64,000 nucleotides of DNA from Cristatella mucedo (lineage: Eukaryota; Bryozoa; Phylactolaemata; Cristatellidae): contig WPIO01000001.1 of NCBI GenBank assembly GCA_009760855.2, positions 6,815,001 through 6,879,000 on the forward strand, given 5' to 3'. Position numbers and translations under genes: made by a program. Of the stretch, positions 44,645 through 56,839 are shown piece after piece. The notes beneath the pieces are model-generated. The model had not been told where the DNA came from, did no database searches, and saw nothing but the letters and a program-made list of their open reading frames with translations. How positions within the stretch are numbered: the stretch's first letter is position 1; each line of letters opens with the position of its first letter.

Positions 44645-45204
44645 CTAGGCAAGACATCGCCACATCAATCATTTCATTTGCCCAAAACTCACAAAAAAGG
44701 GTACTTAGTTCAAGACAGCCTAAAAACTGCATGTGCACCATTTCTCACAGCTGCACGATCGAAGGGATATTAATAGATCTGGTATTACAGGCCAGTGTCT
44801 CTTGAATCCATAGTTCGTGAGTGTACTAGTATGTGCAATGTCAACAATGTACTGCAACCAAAATTGGAAGTAACTATTTAAAGGCCGGAGTGGCCTGCAA
44901 AGCACCATCCACTCGTAGCATAAACAAAACAACTGCAGGCTATCTAAGCAACACGATTAAAACCGACTGTCTGTGTCCAAAAGGTGTCACCGTCGTGGTT
45001 GCCTTCAAGACCGGTGTCAATGCAAATCGTAAAGATACTGCAAATAGGCAACATAACCTCAAGCCACAACAAGTTCAACAAAAAGGAAATTTGAGGGTCA
45101 TGACAAGCAGACAGTGGTCCATATATACACAAGGTCCTTACACCAGATTTGAATGTACAACTTGTATTGCACCGTCGGGAGAGAAGCAATACTGACTATA
45201 AGCA

Positions 45205-45700
45205 GCGCATCAACTTTTGAGATTCTGTCATTCAATTTTAGGTCTTTCCATTCTCTTGCTTGGGCTTACCTATTTGAATTAGTTTCATACCAGGACCTGC
45301 TCACCTGGCTCTGGGCAATAGCGGGTACCCCTTATTAAATTCAAATCCCTTGGAGACCACGCCTTCAATTACTATGCTCCCAAAGCTTGGAACTCACTAA
45401 CGACTGACATCACATTATCTCCTGATTTGATGACATTCAAAATGAAGCTAAACACCTATCTGCTCCACACAGCCTTTGCTCTGTTTGAGTGAATCGTCCT
45501 TGTGTGGCGGCACATTATAAAACTGTGCACGTCGTGACTCAGGGCAAGAGTGACATGCTTTTATATAGTGCCCCAGTGAACCTGTCTTTTTTCCTGTGTG
45601 CTTTGCTTACCTGTGCATCATTGAGTGCATCATACTAACTGCGCCTGAACAAAGATTCTTTCTCTTAGGCTACTATGCAAAAGATTTACTATTATTAATA
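45205..45700 (+). mobile_element. Decayed LINE 3' end
   Basis: Plus orientation. 'TTTGAGATTCTGTCATTCAA' and 'TAGGTCTTTCCATTCTCTTG' correspond to FKVLSLTFRSLHSL, and later 'CTCCCAAAGCTTGGAACTCA' to APKxWNSL. 'AAGCTAAACACCTATCTGCT' matches the terminal LKTYLF, followed by a stop and a degraded tail ending ACTATTATTAATATAATT. More diverged than other LINE-A copies. Confidence 0.8.
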
Positions 45701-45704
45701 TAAT

Positions 45705-47280
45705 TAATATTAATGAATTAATATATGTACACTACAATCAATGGCCCGAAGTCATCAAAGCATGCACTTTCTTTGTGTACATACAGTAAACAACATGTTG
45801 TCAGGGCAAATTGCCACCAGCAGGATGACTATGGCACTAATACTTCCTACTTTGATCACCACTGGTGTTCACGTGTGGAAGGTGTGCCTGAGCAGTGTGT
45901 GCAAGCAAGCACATGCACATATGCATATTTTGACATCTTTATAAATATCCATACCACGATGCCATTTCTTACGACTCCTTATCTAATTGTGTCACAAGCA
46001 GATCTTTGGTATGCAATCCCACAATAAATGTGCTGTTCTCAGGCCACCAAAACTAGCAGCACTGGCTCAAAAGGCAGAAGACATGCACCACTGGGTTGGT
46101 GTTGCCGAAGCTGTTTGATGATGTGCACGTTTGGTGAAGCTTTGGCTTGGTGAGGTTTAGTGCGATTGATCAATGCAAAATGCTCTCTGACACATGGCAG
46201 ACAGAATATGGCAGCTCTGCACTTGATTCTAAAACTAGCATCAGAAGCACCTAGGCGTCTTCCTCTTCCAAGCTAATGGCCCCACTCACCTCATTAGAAT
46301 AAGCAAGCCAGCCCCCCCACAGTCAATGGCACCTCCTCCAAACCACCATCTGCTGGACCTTTTGGATAATCTCTCGTAAAACCTTTTGGAGATCATAATC
46401 CTAATCATAGTTTGAATAGACCCTTCCAAACACTTTTCCACCTGTAAACCCAAGCTTTCTTGAATTCTCGGGAGCTTCACGAAACTTCCACATCACCAAC
46501 CCACTTCAACTGCACCTATTGGAATTTTCTCGAAGTTGCACTAATTTCGAAGGAAACAGCGTTGCAATTCCGTGGAATCCTATAGTGCCTAACATCGAGC
46601 GTACCAAACGTGCTCACATGCATTTTCACAAAGAAACACCAATATGAAGAAGATTCAGCTAAAACCGTGCGTGTGAAAAACCATTACTACATACAAACAA
46701 GTATATATCTACAAATAAGTAACAATTACAACAAATGCCGCTGATCTTAACATAAAGCTCAGAAATTATTTCACTACTAAGAAGTGCAGACAGGGCTGAG
46801 CTGATTCTTTGCTAAGGAAGCCCTCTCGGCTGTCTCTCAGCAAAATGAGCAAGCTCCCATCAGTGCTTCTCTAAAATCTGCTTTCCGTTGGCCCCCTTGT
46901 ACATTTGAGTGATAATTATTATTATCACAGTTTGAGCAGATCCTTGACTTTTTTATCCTAAAGTGATAACTAAGCTAGTAGCTATCCATTTGAGGCTCTC
47001 CGGATGCACAGCACTTAATAGTCGTTTGATATTCTCTTCTCATTACGAAGTACTTATGGGACAAACGAGACAGCATGAAGACAAGGACGGACAACGGCTT
47101 TTATAGGGCAGCACCAAGCCATTGCAGACATTTAGCCATTCAGAGAATGGGAGGTAACCTGCCTGCCGAACGAGCAATGGTCTTGCAGCTGATATGATCT
47201 TTGATTGCCCATCAGATGCAGTGATTAAAATTCACCGCTAACATTTCTCATGGCATAAACGTGGAGAACCAATCATAACG
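45705..47280. other. Intron sequence without recognised feature
   Basis: Between PITRM1 exons 5 and 6. AT-rich start (45690-45725, ATTAATATTAAT-type), otherwise only short frames. No repeat recognised. Confidence 0.5.
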
Positions 47281-47284
47281 TTTG

Positions 47285-47500
47285 AAATGCCTTGTGTGTG
47301 CTTAAGCATGCAGATACTGTGCATGTTGTCACTAACCAATTGGCATGCTTCCTATTCAGCATAAGTAGTGCCTAAAAAATTCATAATAATAATAATAATA
47401 CACTTGATTAAGCACCCTCAGAGAACTCAATCTCTTTCTAGGGGCTTCACATTTACTTCTCTTATTGCGCTATACAAATGTCTGATTATTATTATTACGT
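47285..47500 (-). mobile_element. LINE-A tail fragments, two orientations
   Basis: 47290-47360 resembles the plus-strand LINE-A 3' untranslated region ('CAGATACTGTGCATGTTGTC'). Immediately after, an (AAT)n run at 47384 and 'CACCCTCAGAGAACTCAATC' plus 'CTAGGGGCTTCACATTTACT' give a minus-oriented 3' end, closing with 'ATTATTATTATT'. A head-to-head or rearranged insertion is possible. Confidence 0.65.
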
Positions 47501-47535
47501 CGACCATGTGGCCTAACATTTTTGAAGAACTCTTA

Positions 47536-47742
47536 AAAATATATATAATTCATATGTACAGCACATCAAGAGAACTTAGGCTATATCCAGATGCTGCACA
47601 TATGCAAAAGGCTCGAGCCTATTTAGGCTATATCCAGATGCTGCACATTTGCAAAGGGCTCAATCCCACGACCTCGGTCATCGAATGCATTCATCATGAC
47701 CTCGGTCAAGAAAGGCAAGCACCTTAACTTCTGGACTGAACC
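47536..47742 (-). mobile_element. SINE-A copy with internal duplication
   Basis: Minus orientation, diverged. The 43-bp segment containing 'AGGCTATATCCAGATGCTGC' occurs twice in tandem (about 47577-47612 and 47627-47660). The head segment also shows a repeated 'CCTCGGTCA' (around 47672 and 47700). This copy is therefore longer than the usual 145 bp. Confidence 0.8.
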
Positions 47743-48042
47743 CTTTTCTGAGCTTCGTTTCTAGCAACACTAAAGTAGGCAAGCTACTATTACACGCCTC
47801 TACTAACGGTTTTTTTAGGACAATACTGGCACGTGCCTAGCGTAGCATATGTAGCCGGGGACGGCCAAATTCTCTCTTAAGAACTCTACACGTACACTTC
47901 CACCTGATAGTGAGCCAACCAGCACAAGTAGTCCCAACTGATACTAGCAATTAACATTCAATCGCCCTCTTTTCAACCTCACATTTAAAATGGCACCGCT
48001 GGTGACAGTGACAATGCCAGCAAGTGGTGCGTGCAATGATAC

Positions 48043-48203
48043 CTTGAATTGCTCGGGTGATAGTGAGTGGCATGGAACTCCTTCAATGCCTCCCACGTGA
48101 GATCAGGAATTACTAGCGGATCACCACCGCTGACCACTGCGTACGTGTGATCTGGAAGAAGGTGATTCTGCATCGCTTCGTTGAAGACAGAGTGCGGCGT
48201 CGA
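48043..48203 (-). CDS. PITRM1: PITRM1 exon 5
   Basis: Acceptor CTGCAG, donor AG|GTATCA; phase 0 in, 2 out. It encodes [20 protein letters not shown] and [20 protein letters not shown]. This is one of the most recognisable M16C blocks ('[30 protein letters not shown]'). The open frame runs upstream past the splice site only by chance. Confidence 0.97.
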
Positions 48204-48209
48204 CTGCAG

Positions 48210-49760
48210 TAAGAAATCAACATGGCTTGCAGCAGCATATACGCCAGGAGTGAGCAACAAACAGATAAGTAACAAGCAGATTATATCAGGGCGAACTCTG
48301 TAAAGTGGTTGTCTCTCGTAGCAGATACAGCAGCAGCAGTAGCATCACTCGATGCCACCCACGACTACGGTTTGCAAAGGAGCACAGCAGCCCAAAACTT
48401 AAAAAGGCAATCTTCAAAACTACAAAATGACCATGATTGGTACTGAAAAGAATCGACAGCACAAAACCAAGCAAAGGTTAACGTAATTCAGCATTGCCAA
48501 AGTATATCCTCTGATTTACTTCGACCAAATTACGTGCACACGTACAGGCACACACACAGACACACTCACGTACACACACCACAGGTTACACACGACCAAA
48601 CCCCTCCTGAGCGCACTGCCCATTCTTCGCTGGTTTATTGGTCGATTAGATTAGTTTTGCTATGCGTCAAAACATTTCAGATAATAAAATTCAAGGACGT
48701 TTGATGACATTTCTAGCAAAAATTATCCAATCAAAATCCGAACTCCTATAGTGATCTACAAGCATAGCTGAACTTACATTTGAAATTTCATATTGATCCG
48801 TAAAGTATTGGCCTAGCTACAGAATTTACAAGGCACAAAGCTACACTGTAAATGAAGCTGCTTCAAAGTCGAAATAATGTACCTCAACAAACTGCAAGTA
48901 TGTACCTCGATGTACCAAGGTTCAGCAAGTTGGGATATAAGTTATATTTTATGCGGACAGAGATCGGTAAATTTGTGTGTAGATAATTTACTTCCGGTTT
49001 ACTTCCAGGTTACTTGTGGTTAAGGCTTTCCTTTATGTGAAAATCGTCAAAACTTGATCCCATTTCCTATATCTTTGTCTTTTGAAGAGTACACTATTCG
49101 ATTAATGGAGCAATCTTCACAGTATTTTCCCAAAATTTGTCCTTAAGGCAAGCAATACTCATAATGCATCGGGTTAATAAAAGTGTACCTCTGTAAGCTA
49201 GTAACAACTGTGCATATATTTCGTATGCAGCTCAACTAAGAATGTATCTGCTCTTAGCATTAGAATGACCTTCGAGCAGATTGCTTTACAGTGATAAAAG
49301 TAGATCACTTCAAACGAATTCGTGAATGAGAAAAAGCTCTCGACAAACTTTTCAGCAATATAGGCGGTCGTGCTGAAACACAGCAAACTTCTTTAGGATC
49401 GCATAAAAAGCTTCACCAATCAAGTACATATCGAAGCAGCTTCTTCTGGTATTTCTACATCTTGACACGACTTTTCAAACTCCGAAAGGATCTTAAGTCA
49501 CTATGGTTGCGATCGCTAGTTTATAACATACTACTCTGCAGCTTCAAGATTTCTGTCTAATTTACCAACTTCTTCTATTGATGCAGCTTTCAGTGACTGC
49601 TTCTAATAACATCAAACCGAGCTTTTTATCGGTAAATGGCCCATGGCAAAAGTTTGCCAATCATTTTTCGACTAACTGTGGTAATAGAACTTAACATCCA
49701 CATGCATTCCGTGTATGATCATCACTATGTTGGTCCTGCATGTGGAGGCTACTGAAGAAG
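48210..49760. other. Intron sequence without recognised feature
   Basis: Between PITRM1 exons 4 and 5. A weak CA-rich stretch at 48536-48585. No element recognised. Confidence 0.5.
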
Positions 49761-49767
49761 CCTAATT

Positions 49768-50285
49768 AGAGATGTATCTCCATCTGTAATTCCACAAAGC
49801 CACAAAGACTATGTGGGTATTATGCAGGAGAGCTTTGCATAGCTCATTCACAGCCTAAGTGGCGTTCGGTACGAATTCTGTAGCCAACAGACGTCATCTC
49901 ATGCAACAAAGAGAAAATGAGAAGCATATATGTGATGAGAACAGCTGAGGTAGTGAGTAGTATGGAAGTAGCAGTTCAGGACAGCTGGAAAGAATTGCCA
50001 TAGTCGGCAGCAAGAGAGTAGATGTGGTTGCCTAAGAATTGTGGAAGTGAGTTCCCCAGCCTAGGATCTGTAGAGCAAAAGCTCCTGTTGCCAACGGTCT
50101 TTAAGCGGAGGAATGGAACAGCTAATTTATTGTCCACACAGGACCTGAGGGCGCGAACAGGCTGAAACTGGTGCAGCAGCTCAGCTAGGTACGAAGGAGC
50201 CAAGCCGTGGCAGGCCTTGTGGGTCAGCGTAAGAATTTTCCTAGACCTTACGAAAACATGCAGCATAATCAAGTCTTCAGCTTAG
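49768..50285 (-). mobile_element. LINE-B 3' end
   Basis: Minus orientation. The frame at 49976-50272 has ILTLTHKACHGLAPSYLAEL and VPFLRLKTVGNRSFCSTDPR, the C-terminal region of a CR1/L2-like reverse transcriptase, but from a lineage different from LINE-A. The 3' end ('ATGTATCTCC-TCTGTAA-TCCACAAAGCC') is shared with the copy at 63685-64000. Confidence 0.85.
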
Positions 50286-50862
50286 ACTAAGGCATGGATG
50301 TAGCCAGACCTCGATCTTGCCAGAGGTAGCCAGTTATATAAATGATGAACGAGTTGACAATGGTGAGAGAGCCACAGCCCACTGATGCCCATTCCCTAAG
50401 AGTGAGTATAACCGAGGCAAGCACGACATCTTTCTTCTGGACTTTCATAGAGCCTCCAGATGGTAGGCAGTTTGGAGGGGTATAAAAAGTAACTGCTGTG
50501 GCATAACTTAAAATAATTCTAAATCGAGGCCTGAAGTGTTTTTTTTTTACTTTTACTACTGTTTTATGATAGCTGCTACAATCAACAAAAGAAACAAAAA
50601 AATTGCAATCAATGCCGAATATGTGTAGCATTCTTGGCAACTGTGGCACCTCGACACAGCAGAAGTAAAATAAAAAAATGCCTGGCAAGAGCTGCTATTT
50701 GCTTACCTAATTACAGAGCTCTGTGACTAACAATGAGAAGTTGCGCAGAGTGCATACCTAAGTCTGAAGCCCAGTGAGCAGCAAAGTTAAACAGGGCACA
50801 ACATGGAAATTCGAAGGAGGTTTTAAGCTGTCACCCACACACTGACTATAGAGAGTACTCAC

Positions 50863-50959
50863 GAAGTGACCTTTCATTTCGTTGAACACGATACCCTTGA
50901 AGATGATAGGTGAGCTCTTATCTTTAGGATCCTCATGCTCCAACCGCCATCCCTCTTGA
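50863..50959 (-). CDS. PITRM1: PITRM1 exon 4: third zinc ligand (FNEMKG)
   Basis: Acceptor TTGTAG, donor TTC|GTGAGT; leaves in phase 0. It encodes QEGWRLEHEDPKDKSSP and IIFKGIVFNEMKGHF. The Glu of FNEMKG corresponds to the distal zinc ligand of M16C enzymes (Glu205 in human PITRM1). The codon formed across the upstream junction is Cys, where the family commonly has Trp, so the acceptor may be used at a slightly different place or the residue may have diverged. Confidence 0.95.
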
Positions 50960-51494
50960 CTACAACAGTCGGCATACGACTGCTTTACCATAACGGAGTA
51001 GGTTCTCATTCGCAACCATGGAGGCGATTATTCAGGAAATAAAAAACAAAGAATGAAGAGAGAATCGGGCTGCAGCCTGTGGCCAAAGCCTTGAATCGGA
51101 TGAAGCATAACATCAAGCACATTCTCAGTGTGTTCTGCCGGGCTGCAAGTTAAATGTGAATACATGCATAAAGGCTCTTCAAAGATTATTGTTGTGCTGG
51201 TAATCCTAAGCATTAGTAAAGGCATCATTGATAGATCTATTGTGCAGTACGTGTTTTCACAAAGCACTAGCAGAACAACGGCTAAAAACAAATGCTGCTT
51301 GCATAGCTTGCAAGTGAAGAGACAGCCCAGCTTGCAGCTAAAGCATACTCAAAGAGGCTGAGATCTGTAAGTTGGGGAAGATCCAACATGTAATGACATT
51401 GCTGGCATCTTTCCCTAATATCAGCCCTTACTAAAATATGCCTTAGTATGCATTCGCAACTATGGAGGCTAACAATGCGACTACTTTACTCTAG

Positions 51495-51655
51495 GTCTCA
51501 GGCCAGGGGTTAGGAGCAGCAGTTCACGACCCAAGTAGTGGATTTAAGTCCTGCAACAGATACAATCCTGTATTGCCGACTGCTAGCTGAGAAAGGCTCT
51601 CCTACTGCTATGCAAATGAGGCTGCTGAATCAGACAACCTGTAATTTTTAAACTT
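51495..51655 (+). mobile_element. SINE-B copy
   Basis: Head 'CAGGGGTTAGGAGCAGCAGT' with box-B-like 'GATTTAAGTCC', then 'CCTGTATTGCCGACTGCTAG', 'GAAAGGCTCTCCTACTGCTA' and 'TGCAAATGAGGCTGCTGAAT'. Diverged, but the order of blocks is complete. Confidence 0.8.
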
Positions 51656-52486
51656 TTCCTGCAGGGCACGACCTGTCTGAGATTCCATAATTAGCTTAGG
51701 AAACAGGCAGATAGCAATATATTAGTGTATAACAAAAACGAACTAGAGCTCACTCAATAACATGATCGACTGGCCATTTCATCTGCTCGTTTGTAGAAAA
51801 TCGTGGGAATAGTTAATCATTGGGATGTGGCAGGTCATTATAGATGGTTAATACTGCAATGAGTGTACAAAAGGCCTGAAGTGTCACGGAGAAACATGCT
51901 TGTGCAGAATATGTTCCTCCAAGATGCCAAAATTATTAGCAGCCTTGATTTGCTAACGATGGATGCCTTAGTTCAATCTAGACTAAGATCCTAAGAAATC
52001 GATGTTTTCTGGAAACTGGTGGGACATCAAATGACTATCGCCTTGGTAAGACTGCCCAGCAATCGTATCACGCTTCTAACACTTGTCGGTTCAGCCTAAT
52101 GGAGGAGAAGCTCTGGTATGCTCTGGTTCTCATTTGTACAGCCTCACAGCAGCCTCTTCCTAACAGCCACTGCCTCGGCATTTTTCTACCCAGCCCCATC
52201 AGCTGCCTCTGGCCTTCGGCATAGTCACCACAATAATATCAACACCCTGTTCTTTTAATTAGTCTTGGCAAGTCAATGATTTGGTAGGCAGGTGCTGACA
52301 AAAAAGACCTGTTTCCAAAAGCTTTGCTAGCCATATCGGACACCTGTTCCCCAGCAGTCCTGGCAACCCTGTCTCACGATGGCTGAACGCGGTGCACAAG
52401 CACTTTGCCGTGATATGAGATCGGCTACAGCTTGTGAGTGAGGCAGCAGCTACGCAGTCGTCAATGCGCTTCCACAATCAACTCAC

Positions 52487-52601
52487 CAAAAGTCACTTTC
52501 CCGCAGCAGAGGGAAAAATGCAGCATCAAGGTAAACACTCATCAAATTCCTGAAGTCCTTTTTGTTCTGCGTTGAGAACGGGTACATGGTCCAGTCGCTG
52601 G
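52487..52601 (-). CDS. PITRM1: PITRM1 exon 3
   Basis: Acceptor TTTTAG, donor TG|GTGAGT. It encodes [20 protein letters not shown] and [17 protein letters not shown], matching the conserved 'TxYPFST-N--D--NL--VYLDA-F-P' block that follows the HxxEH motif in PreP/Cym1 proteins. Phases (in 1, out 2) agree with both neighbours. The intron upstream is 3.8 kb and contains SINE copies and a LINE-C fragment. Confidence 0.96.
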
Positions 52602-52926
52602 CTAAAAGAAAAGCAAACTCGTGAAGGTAACAAGGAAAATCATGTGTCAAATCTCATCATAAGGCTATGTGCACACCATTTCGGCCACAGGCCACATGAG
52701 AGCTTCGTGCAGTGCTAACAGCCCTCGCTCGGTTAGCAAGCACCTAGTGGTTGTAAATATGCAGCACGCGTCCAAGGTTGAACATACGATCTTCAGTCAC
52801 CCTTGATTTGCTATGTGAAAATATATGTTGCTGACCACCAAATGTATACCTAAAACCACAAAACCTATGAGCTATAGCCATGAAATATGCCAAAAGCAAC
52901 TCTAGCTATACAAGAGCGAGTCCTTC

Positions 52927-53066
52927 AGCCAGTTTGGTCTAGTGGTTAAGGTGCTCACCCCGACTAACGTCTGACTGAGGTCATGGGCTCGAGCCCCGAG
53001 GCATATGTGAAGCACCTGAATAGAGATTAAGTTCTCTTGGGGTGCTATATAAATGAATTATATATA
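52927..53066 (+). mobile_element. SINE-A copy
   Basis: Near-consensus copy, plus orientation: 'CAGTTTGGTCTAGTGGTTAA', 'GGGCTCGAGCCCC', 'GAAGCACCTGAATAGAGATT', 'AAGTTCTCTTGGGGTGCTAT', ATAAATGAATTATATATATG. It lies upstream of PITRM1 exon 3 and is oriented against the gene. Confidence 0.93.
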
Positions 53067-53079
53067 TGCTCGACGACCC

Positions 53080-54170
53080 TTCTTTGCTGACTGGGTGAAG
53101 CTTTTGACAAAGCCAGTAAATTCGAGCGACCATATCCATCCAGTGGCATGTACACCAACACTCAAACGAGAGGACAGCTCCTCCTTCTCCCAAATTGACG
53201 GTCTCCAGCAGATTTTTGTTAAATGTAATGCAAAATAGAAAAAGCAAATAGCAATGCAAATAATGGGGAAACCGGGGCCAGCATGTCTGTTTTGCACTAA
53301 AATGACGTAAGCCTCTGGTTGGTTGAGAGGCGATCAAGGAAGAAAGGAGCATTCGAATTAGCGGTAGCCATATGTAAGAGCCAAAAATGTGCACTGGTTC
53401 GAAATATTACGAGAAACATATTCTAGCTAGGTTTTGAGGCTGCCGTCAGTCACCAGCAAATGGAAAAGTAGTGCCCTAGCTTCATTTCTGTCGTACATCT
53501 GTGGTTTCCAACAATGGCTTTGAAATTACCATTTACAAGAATTTGGTAATACACAAATTAAAGAAGGTTTTCTTTGTCTATATTTCTTTGCCTTGCTTGT
53601 AGGTCAAAAGGTAAGGCATATACTTTTGGCCCTACTTGTGACACACCAAACCTAGGCATTACTAGTCATAGGGTGTCGAAGCTTTCACACCCGGACAGAA
53701 CTAGGGCTCATAGACAGCGCTCTTAGCGGTACTAGTCTCAGCCGACGTGCGACAAATACCGGTGAGGCCTGAACCTTGTACCGTGGCTAGCAACTGGTAG
53801 GTGCAGCAACAATGCACACAGGTCGACCAACAGCAGAGGCACACGGCAGCATTAAAGCATGCCCAAACCTTGTTACAACAAGTTCATATCATCAGCGTAG
53901 AGAAGTCTATTCAACAGCAATGGAGTGCTACTGGCTTACAACAGCAGCCATGACGCACAACTAGTTTCATGTGACACTCAGAGCACCATTGAACTGCCTA
54001 GAGGAGGGGGGGGCAAAGCCACAGGCATAACTTCCGCCTGCCTCAACGCCTAGAGCATAACTCCTGGAAAGCTCGCAGCCTAAGGCACAACTCATGAAGC
54101 TCAGCTGACTGCCTATTACATGATTTAGGCTTTTATGCCACCTAACCATAGATTATCACTGTCAACGGTA
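53080..54170. other. Intron sequence without recognised feature
   Basis: Part of the intron between exons 2 and 3. Short frames only. Poor resemblance to any repeat. Confidence 0.5.
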
Positions 54171-54184
54171 TGGCACTGAGTCCC

Positions 54185-54585
54185 TACAAAGCATCAAATC
54201 GATTTCAAGATCCTCAGTCTGGCCTCTTGACCAGCAATGACTTTGCATCCCTAAAGTCTCAGCTCAAGACACACCTGTTCCGTTCAGCTTTCCTTTCGGC
54301 CCAGTGACATCTTTTTTTTGTTCCGATGTGCTTTGCATGGGTACTTGCGCATGATTCAGTGAATATGACTGATCATAAGTCTTACTAGCTGGTCGCCACG
54401 ATGGTCTTCATGCTTGCTTTAACATGCTGACCTAAGCATGATACTTGATTGCTTTTGCATTCTTGTAACCGTGTTTAACACTAACCCTTGGGTGCTGATT
54501 CTCTTACATCGAGTTGTAAAGCATCTAGATCAAGATGAAGTTCTCTTAGAGTGCTGTATAAACGACTTATTATTATTATTAGCCA
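54185..54585 (+). mobile_element. LINE-C 3' end
   Basis: Begins in reverse-transcriptase C-terminal coding (SLKSQLKTHLFRSAFLSAQ followed by a stop) and runs through a 3' untranslated region to 'TTGTAAAGCATCTAGATCAA' and 'AAGTTCTCTTAGAGTGCTGT', with a (TTATTA)n end. The terminus is related to LINE-A but the 3' untranslated region differs. Confidence 0.88.
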
Positions 54586-54769
54586 TTATAATTCAGTAGC
54601 CACAATTAATATTTCGGCTATCATAATCTGGCTGATCTAGCAGGCCCCCATTTCAGCATTGTAAATTAACTTCCGGCAATCACAGCAAGTCCATGCAAAG
54701 ATGGGGTTGGAAACTGCATCAAGCCGTGGCAGCAAGTTGAGGTGTCTTTGCGCAGTCGCAGGTGAGATC

Positions 54770-54925
54770 CCCCCCCCCCGATTTAGCCAAGGGGTAAGCT
54801 GCTGATAATTCACGAGCCAGGTCGTGGATTCGACTCCTTCAGCAGGCAATCCTTTGGTGCCGACTGCAATTAGGGTGATAGCCAGTAAGGCTATTCTAGC
54901 AGCTTTAATCAGCTAGCCTGCACTT
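54770..54925 (+). mobile_element. SINE-B copy
   Basis: Preceded by an 11-base C run. Head 'TAGCCAAGGGGTAAGCTGCT' (box A), box B 'GTGGATTCGACTCC', then 'GGCAATCCTTTGGTGCCGAC', 'TGATAGCCAGTAAGGCTATT' and 'TTAATCAGCTAGCCT'. Confidence 0.85.
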
Positions 54926-54929
54926 TATT

Positions 54930-56400
54930 TTTCTCCTTTGCAAACCTTATTTCACATATGCGAGCAAAGCAAAACACAAAGACAGAAAATGAGTTATGCA
55001 CTTCATTTCACATTCTGACATATTTTGAAAAAATGCCAATATTCATGCCAATGCTAAAATCTGTGCATCTTGTGAAACAGTATCATGCCTTCAAAGTGCA
55101 CACAGTTAGCTAAACTGTGGGCGTTGCTTGCAATAGTTAAGAGAGCATCACCCTCAGAACCTAGCCACTACTACTTGCTTGTCTTTCCTGCTGCTGCTAC
55201 TACTACATGCTTCTTGACATGCACAAGCTTATACAATAACTAATACAAAAACTTCCTTCTCCTCGATTGTGTATGAACCTATGTTTGACACGCACCCGAT
55301 TTTTAATAATTCTGAACAACAGCAGTTTAGCAATAGCTTTTCTGCACCCAGGTCATTTTTAGTGCAACAGCCATGCTTTCATGTTCGTTCATTCTTGGGA
55401 GGTAAGAAATAGCCGGTTTGCTTGGTTTTAGTTAAGAACAGGAAATCATCAGTTCCAGGTTTCGTTCCCTCTTCTTAGCACTTGCTTGTGCTGTCCATTT
55501 CTCTCTAGGGCAAAAAGTCAATAGACATCATCTGTAATGTATGGTCACATCTTCACTCGGTATCGCTGCCCTGCTCAATTCATTACGTGGGATACCACGG
55601 GCCCATCACCAACCGCATGTCGCACCGATGAACCGATCAAGAAATTGTTCAGATCCATTGGACGAGCTGCTGAGATCGATAAGGATCCGATGAAGAAAAA
55701 AACGCTCGGCCTATCGAGCTCCAAAAACTAGAGGCGCAAGCTGATGTAGGGGGATACGAATGGACAGCAAGCAAAATACTTGAACCCCATCATCAAGCAC
55801 GCCCCCTCGGAATATCATCCTACTGATCCATCCTGCCATCCTGTCTGACTACTGGCCCTGCTTGCACGATGCACGCACTGCGGAGGCAGCGGCAGAGCCA
55901 GAAGGGCAGCGGCTCTGTCAAGTGAAGCAGCAGCGCCACAGCAGCAGCCCGAGCTTCAGTGCTCAAGGCACTCAAGCCCTCATCCGTGACGACCAGTCGG
56001 CTGCTCTCGAGTCACTTATCCCGGCAACCCGAAAAAAAAGCACTTGACGTCGCACAGTCGAGCATTCTGCAATCTATTACGGGGCCACCTTTGTAAACAG
56101 CGCCTGGTGCAGCCACATGTTGGGGGAGCAGAAACAACAGCGGTGCAAAGTTCACAGCAGAAAGGCTCAGACGAGGCAAGCACATTGCCCAGCGCACCTG
56201 CCACCAAGCCCGAGCGCCCCGATGGACGGCCAGCTCCACTCCTCCCCACCCGACCAGGCAGGCACGCACCCTGGGCATGCCTGGGCAGTCACCACGAGAT
56301 TCGATCCCGAGATTCAGTCACAAAGAGTCGATCGATGCTTCGACGACTCGTGATTCGCTCCCCCTGCCAGAGGATGGGGCGTGCGCAGCCCAAGAAACGC
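54930..56400. other. Intron sequence; GC-rich right part
   Basis: Left half AT-rich without recognised features. From 55.85 kb the base composition rises in GC towards PITRM1 exons 2 and 1, giving many overlapping non-coding frames. The plus frame at 55537-55731 (DEPIKKLFRSIGRAAEIDKD) is unrecognised. Confidence 0.5.
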
Positions 56401-56406
56401 GCCTAC

Positions 56407-56558
56407 CGGTGAAGGCATTCATGAAGGTCGATAGCGACCGGTTGAGCATCTTGAAGAAAGGATCTCGCACTGGAAACCTCTGCGAGCCGCACAGCGCCGT
56501 GTGCTCGAGGATGTGTGGAACTCCTGTGCTGTCGCGAGGCGTCGTCCTGAAGCTGACG
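56407..56558 (-). CDS. PITRM1: PITRM1 exon 2: inverted zinc-binding motif HILEH
   Basis: Acceptor CTGCAG, donor G|GTAGGC; enters completing a Gly codon and leaves in phase 1. It encodes [20 protein letters not shown] and then [25 protein letters not shown] is the inverted HxxEH motif of M16 peptidases: the two His bind zinc and the Glu is the catalytic base. All three residues are intact, so a spliced product would be expected to be catalytically competent. The exon sits in a GC-rich stretch 170 bp from exon 1. Confidence 0.97.
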
Positions 56559-56728
56559 CTGCAGTAGCCGAGACGAAATGGTTACTGTGCAATAAAGCAT
56601 AAACAAAGCAAGCACAGCAGCGGATGTGCCTAGAGCAGATCACGGGGAAGGCATTGCATGAAGGCCGCACAGTGGCAGTCAGCGCAGGCTCCACTGGGTG
56701 GCAGCGGTGGCGACTGCTTGGCGCTCAC

Positions 56729-56835
56729 CCGAAGACGTTGTTGGCATCATCGCGTGCCACGTGCAAGTGACCAGCCCCGGTCTTCTCGTGCTCCAGCATC
56801 ACAGCGGCCAGCCCGAGCTCCTGGACTGGAGTGAC
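56729..56835 (-). CDS. PITRM1: PITRM1 exon 1 of those found (N-terminal domain start)
   Basis: Acceptor TGCAG precedes the exon and donor GG|GTGAGC follows. It enters in phase 0 and leaves in phase 2. It encodes [17 protein letters not shown], then [14 protein letters not shown], which matches the first beta-strand region of the M16C N-terminal domain, where an extended peptide chain meets 'ARDDxNNxF'. The preceding exon, expected to carry a mitochondrial presequence and a 'GF-V' segment, was not found. A weak open frame continues upstream through the acceptor but does not resemble the family. Confidence 0.93.
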
Positions 56836-56839
56836 CTGC

